The notes under the pieces were generated by a model. That model ran no database searches, was not told the DNA's origin, and saw only the letters and a list, made by a program, of their open reading frames with translations. A DNA stretch of 64,000 bases from Panopea generosa (Eukaryota > Mollusca > Bivalvia > Adapedonta > Hiatellidae): contig CM055895.1 of NCBI GenBank assembly GCA_029582155.1, forward strand, positions 58,252,750 to 58,316,749. Direction: 5' to 3'. The position numbers and the translations under genes were made by a program. Shown here in pieces: positions 54,601-60,600 of this stretch. How positions within the stretch are numbered: position 1 is the first letter of the stretch; every line of letters begins with the position of its first letter.

Positions 54601-57600
54601 TTCGAGTGTGATTTGCCTAAATTGTAAGAACTTGTTTCACAATCGGAGAAAAATAAATAAGTTAAAAAAATAAAGACATTATGTCTCATTGTCATTCTGT
54701 CTCTTTTATAAGTTTATATATAATCAATTAACTGTAATCATTTTATTTATTTATAGTAACGCAAAATAATCAATCTTTATCTATAATAAAATAAACTATA
54801 TCAAAGTATATCATAATTTGTAAAAAAAAATCATTAAAATCAGTAATCTATGTTATATTTTTACACATTAAACTTTATCAAATGATTTTAGCATTTAAGT
54901 CAAATTCAATAATTTCTTTTTTATGCTACACATCAAAATCACCAAAACGCCCTTATCAAAACAAGGACATGTATAAGACCTTGTCAAATTGTACCCGAGG
55001 GCATATATAACACGTCACGCATACTTAGTTTTAGTGTCAGAGCGGAACGATACCTGTATGTTTTATCGCAGTCTAAGGGAAGTAATTGGATTCAACTCCA
55101 CTATCATCAAATGCGCAGGGGCAGTTATCGGATAACTCTTGAGAAATGTCTGAAATAGTCAAGTATGGTCATGGTTTTTGTAACCTATGGTCATGGTTTT
55201 TGTAACCTACAGTCATGTATTTGGTCATGGTTGGTGATATCCAGGGTCACGGTTTTTGGTCATGGTTTTGGTCATGGTTTGTGTAAGCTATGGTCATGGT
55301 TATGGTCATGGTTTTAGTAAGCTATGGTCATGGTTTGTGTAAGCTATGGTCATGGTTTGTGTAAGCTATGGTCATGGTTTGTGTAAGCTATGGTCATGGT
55401 TTGTGTAACCTATGATCATGGTTCGTGTAAGTTATGGTCATGGTTTGTGTTAGCTATGGTCATGGTTTGTGTAAGTATGGTCATGGTTTGTGTAACCTAT
55501 GATCATGGTTCGTGTAAGTTATGGTCATGGTTTGTGTTAGCTATGGTCATGGTTATGGTCATGATTTGTGTAAGCTATGATCATGGTTCGTGTAAGTTAT
55601 GGTCATGGTTTGTGTTAGCTATGGTCATGGTTATGGTCATGATTTGTGTAAGCTATGGTCATGGTTCGTGTAAGTTATGGTCATGGTTTGTGTTAGCTAT
55701 GGTCATGGTTTGTGTAAGTATGGTCATGGTTTGTGTAACCTATGATCATGGTTCGTGTAAGTTATGGTCATGGTTTGTGTTAGCTATGGTCATGGTTATG
55801 GTCATGATTTGTGTAAGCTATGATCATGGTTCGTGTAAGTTATGGTCATGGTTTGTGTTAGCTATGGTCATGTTTATGGTCATGATTTGTGTAAGCTATG
55901 GTCATGGTTCGTGTAAGTTATGGTCATGGTTTGTGTTAGCTATGGTCATGGTTTGTGTAAGTATGGTCATGGTTTGTGTAACCTATGATCATGGTTCGTG
56001 TAAGTTATGGTCATGGTTTGTGCTAGCTATGGTCATGGTTATGGTCATGATTTGTGTAAGCTATGATCATGGTTCGTGTAAGTTATGGTCATGGTTTGTG
56101 TTAGCTATGGTCATGGTTATGGTCATGATTTGTGTAAGCTATGGTCATGGTTTGTGTAACTTATGGTCATGGTTTATGTAACCTATGGTCATGGTTTGTG
56201 TAACCTATGGTCATGGTTGTTTTTTGTGGTATTTTTTGGTTTAAACTCTACATAAACTTGCCTGTATTAACTGTCAGTTAAACACAGTACATGTACTACA
56301 TAAACTTGCCTGTATTAACTGTCAGTTAAACACAGTACATGTACTAAATAAACTTGCCTGTATTAACTGTCAGTTAAACACAGTACATGTACTACATAAA
56401 CTTGTCTGTATTAACTGTCAGTTAAACACTGTACATGTACTAAATAAATTTGCCTGTATCAACTGTCAGTCAAACACTGTACATGTACTACATAAACTTG
56501 CCTGTATTAACTGTCAGTTAAACACTGTACATGTACTACATAAACTTGCCTGTATTAACTGTCAGTTAAACACAGTACATGTACTAAATAAACCTGCCTG
56601 TATTAACTGTCAGTTAAACACAGTTCATGTACTACATAAACTTGCCTGTATTAACTGTCAGTTAAACACTGTACATGTACTTAATAAACTTGCCTGTATC
56701 AACTGTCAGTTAAACACTGCACATGTACTACATAAACTTGCCTGTATTAACTGTCAGTTAAACACTGTACATATATTACGTAAACTTGCCTGTATTAACT
56801 GTCAGTTAAACACAGTACATGTTCTACGTAAACTTGCCTGTATTAACTGTCAGTTAAACACTGTACATGTACTACATAAACTTGCCTGTATTAACTGTCA
56901 GTTAAATGTTGTACTTTATTAACACAATGGTTTACCTTTCTCATTGTCGGTTGGCTGTTGTAGTGGAAGAGTATTCACAGGAGACAAGAACATGTTGGTG
57001 TCAACTGTCTCCTTACACAGGTGTATGGCCATGCAGATTTTATGTGGCTCTAAATGGTTAACCAGCATATTGACAATAGCTTCACCATACTGCTTAACTA
57101 ATACAACACACTCGGATTTGAACAATTCAGGAACTTTGTCACAAGCTTTATCTAATAACACCTTTATTTCTTCCTGTAACAGATAATGTAAAAAGCACTG
57201 TCCAAAATCTCACTTTTCCTATTTCATTCATACAATCAAGTCAGATCATTTTATTCTTTACCTGCTCAGTGTATTCAATCATAATTTTATTTTGCATAAT
57301 TATGATGAAAACCACAGTGGTGGCCTTGGGGTAGAACATTCGCCTAGCATGCAGATGGTCAGATATCAAACCAAAGACTTAAAAAATTGTACTAGAAGCT
57401 TTGGCGCTCAACATTTAGAGGACAGTTCTAGGTCGGGTCAGCCCTATATCAGTATAACAATTACTAGGCGGAGTATCATACCTTGTCTATGACATGAAAC
57501 TCCAATGGTGCTTGGAACACTGTCTTAAGTAGATATTGTCATGATATATAACTGAAAAGTTGTTGAACGCGACATAAAACGTCATACAACAACAGCTCAT

Positions 57601-60600
57601 GATGAATCAATGTTAGAGTGACCATACTTAATTCACAAGTATTAAATATAGTATCATAACTAATAAAAACCAATCGCGCAGTTCTTCTCAGTGGATTTCA
57701 GTGTGCATGCTGTTATGTTTCGTGTTATATTTGACCAGACACAGTGCATAACATAAAAAATCCAGGGGTTGTGAGTTTGAATCCCCACCTGGTCACAGTC
57801 TCGGTGATGATTGACATACAACATTGCATCTCATTGATATTTGTCTTTCACTGCTGAGTTAAGTGGGAAAGTCAACTGTTACCTGCAAGATAGGTTTGCT
57901 GCAATATTGATTAACATTCCAGGATCCCAGGAAACAGTGGTAAGGTTAACGGATTGTCTGCTAGCCAATCTCCAATGTTAGTATAACCTGGGGTGGTATT
58001 CACCAACAATTCTTCGCAATATTCTTAAGACTTGAACTCAAGAATGAGTTTTGAAAAACACACTAAGAGACCATTTTTTTGAACCAATATTTGCAAGCAT
58101 GTAGGGACACCTAGTATATAGTCAAATGAACTTTCACAATTATTCTATCTGTAACGGTTAACTAGATATCTGAAGATTTTCAAGCTCAAGTCTACGAATA
58201 TTTTCAAGAATGTTTGGTGAATATGAACCCAGGTAACCCACAATTATGGTAGACCACAGTTGTAATTACATGTAGATAATTATAATTAAACAAGAGGCCC
58301 AAGAGGGCCTGAGGACGCTCTACTGACTCATAGTGGCCATAGCACTTTTTGAAATTCTACTATGCAATAGAAACATCGGCCATCTTGAATTTTAGATAGA
58401 AAAAATAAATCTTTTGTATAGTCTCCTATGCAATAGAAACATCCATGTGAAGTTTCAGTTTAATTGGCCAAGTGGTTTCAAAATAAATGAAAAAAAAAAG
58501 AGAATTTTCTGTTTTCCCACCGGTTCTTAAGAAAACAATTTTACTAATTCTCAATTTGTACCCTTTTGGGGCCCCTCCTGACCCCTTAAGACATAGGAAC
58601 CCAGTCATTTTTACAAATCTTAACTTCCTTCACCTCACAATGCTTAAGTGAAAATATAGGCAAAATCATTTCCATTTAAAGAAAAAAAAAAATATTATAT
58701 TGACATGTGTCCCCTAATTGAACTCTCGGGGCAGGGTCATTTTTAACCCTAGGGACACCATTTGAACAATTCTTACAGAACTATAGTTGGTCATCATTAC
58801 TACATAAACATTTTGAAAATCTGTTGGGCCGTCAAAAGAAGATTTTTTAAGTTTTGGGCTATTTTTAGTAACGGCGGCCATTTTGAATTTCAGATCGAAA
58901 AAAAAATCTTCGGTATAGTCTCCTATGCAATAGAAACATCCATGTGAAGTTTCAGTTTAACTGGCCTAGTGGTTTCAGAATAGATGAAAGAAAAAGAGAA
59001 TTTTCTGTTTTTCCATAGTATTACTATGTAAAATTTTAAGTCCCCTAATAGGGCCCCTATAAATTTTAGCCCCTAAACTCTTATCTGCAATCAAACCCCT
59101 ACACATAGGGATAATTTATGCAAAATATGAACAAATCTGACATACCGGTTCTTAAAAAAATGAATTAAGTAATTCCCAATTTGTACCCTTTTTGGGCCCC
59201 TCCTGACCCCTTAAGACAGTAGAACCCAGTCATTTTTACAAATTTTAACCTTCTTCACCAAACAATGCTTCTGTGAAGATATAGGCAAAATCATTTCCAT
59301 TTTAAAAAAAAAAAAAAAAAAAAAAATTATAATGACATGTGTCCCCTAAATGAACCCTCGGGGCAGGGTCATATTTAACCCTAGGGACACCATTTGAACA
59401 AATCTAACAAAACTATAGTTGGTCATCATTACTACATAAACATTTTGAAAATCTGTACGGCTGTTCATGAGAAGAAGATTTTTTAAGTTTTGGACTATTT
59501 TTAGTAACGGTGGTCATCTTGAATTTCAGATCGAAAAATCAAAATCTTCTGTATAGTCTCCTATGCAATAGAAACACCCACGTGAAGTTTCAGTTTAATT
59601 GGCCTAGTGGTTTCAGAGAAAGTGCTGCTAACAGACGACAGATGACAGACGTCAGACGACAGACGACGGACGACAGACAACGCGCCATCGCATAAGCACT
59701 TCTGGCCTTTGGCCAGTAGAGCTAAAACCATATGTATTTATTTCATAAACATATAAAACTGAAATCACAACAATGGAATTTCCAATTTTTTTATCTTTTC
59801 AGATGTACATTCACAATGTATGATATATATATATGAATATAATTTTTTGTGAACAACAAAACATCAATGTACAGACCAGACTACAGGTGAGTGCGCCTAG
59901 CTACAATGCAAATCATAGATATGATATCAAGGCATCTACCAAACCAATAGATTTGGTGTCAACCATGACTTTTATACTATGGTTTCACTTGTAACACATC
60001 TGGACTGGATATATATACCGGTATATATATATATATCTATGTAACAGGCCTTCTAAAATTCCAAAATGCAAATCGGTCCAGGTTTTTTACTACCGTAAGA
60101 ATCGCACTCATTTTTAAAAAAATCACTATATGACATATGCATACCCCTCCCACCATGTCAGCTGCACTATGTATTTTCTCCGTTTATTCATTAATAGGGA
60201 ACTATTTCAAGTTTATCTGTGTATTATTTATAACCAACTTTATCACACTGTGTACATTTTAATGACTGACATTATGTTTCCGCTTTACTGAATAATTTTC
60301 ATTATATTAAAAACGCTCGATCGAACCGGAAGTGATGCAAGTTCAGGAAGCTGCGTGAAATAATCACTGTGGAAACCAATGTAACGGTTCATTCAACTTT
60401 TTTATTTTTGATATGCGTTGTGCTGTAGCTTGCCACTACATACAATTACCAAAACCAGCTCGTATATATAGTTATTTTTAAAACAAATAAAACAAACAAG
60501 TAACACTGCACGTTTTATCAAATATTTTAAATGACGCAAACAATATTCGGTCCGACCGTCCCAGCTTTGGCAAGCGGTATATCAAAGAAATTACGGACGC

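Larger units (their letters stand above)
53534..55160. mobile_element. TIR element of 1.6 kb inserted in the ggtcatgg array
   Basis: A perfect 15-bp inverted repeat, GACTATTTCAGACAT, at 53534-53548 and 55146-55160, is followed by weaker inner pairing. Array sequence (ctatgg...tatggtcatgg) continues on both sides. The AT-rich interior has no transposase frame and carries two SINE pieces (54362-54444, 54460-54669). Non-autonomous DNA transposon; exact ends and target duplication (perhaps TATGG) are obscured by the repeat. Confidence 0.65.

Noticed and set aside
55390..56181. 263-codon open frame rich in MVMVC and YGHG
   Set aside because: Product of the ggtcatgg minisatellite; its 243-bp period is a multiple of three. 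The same applies to frames at 46029-46462.
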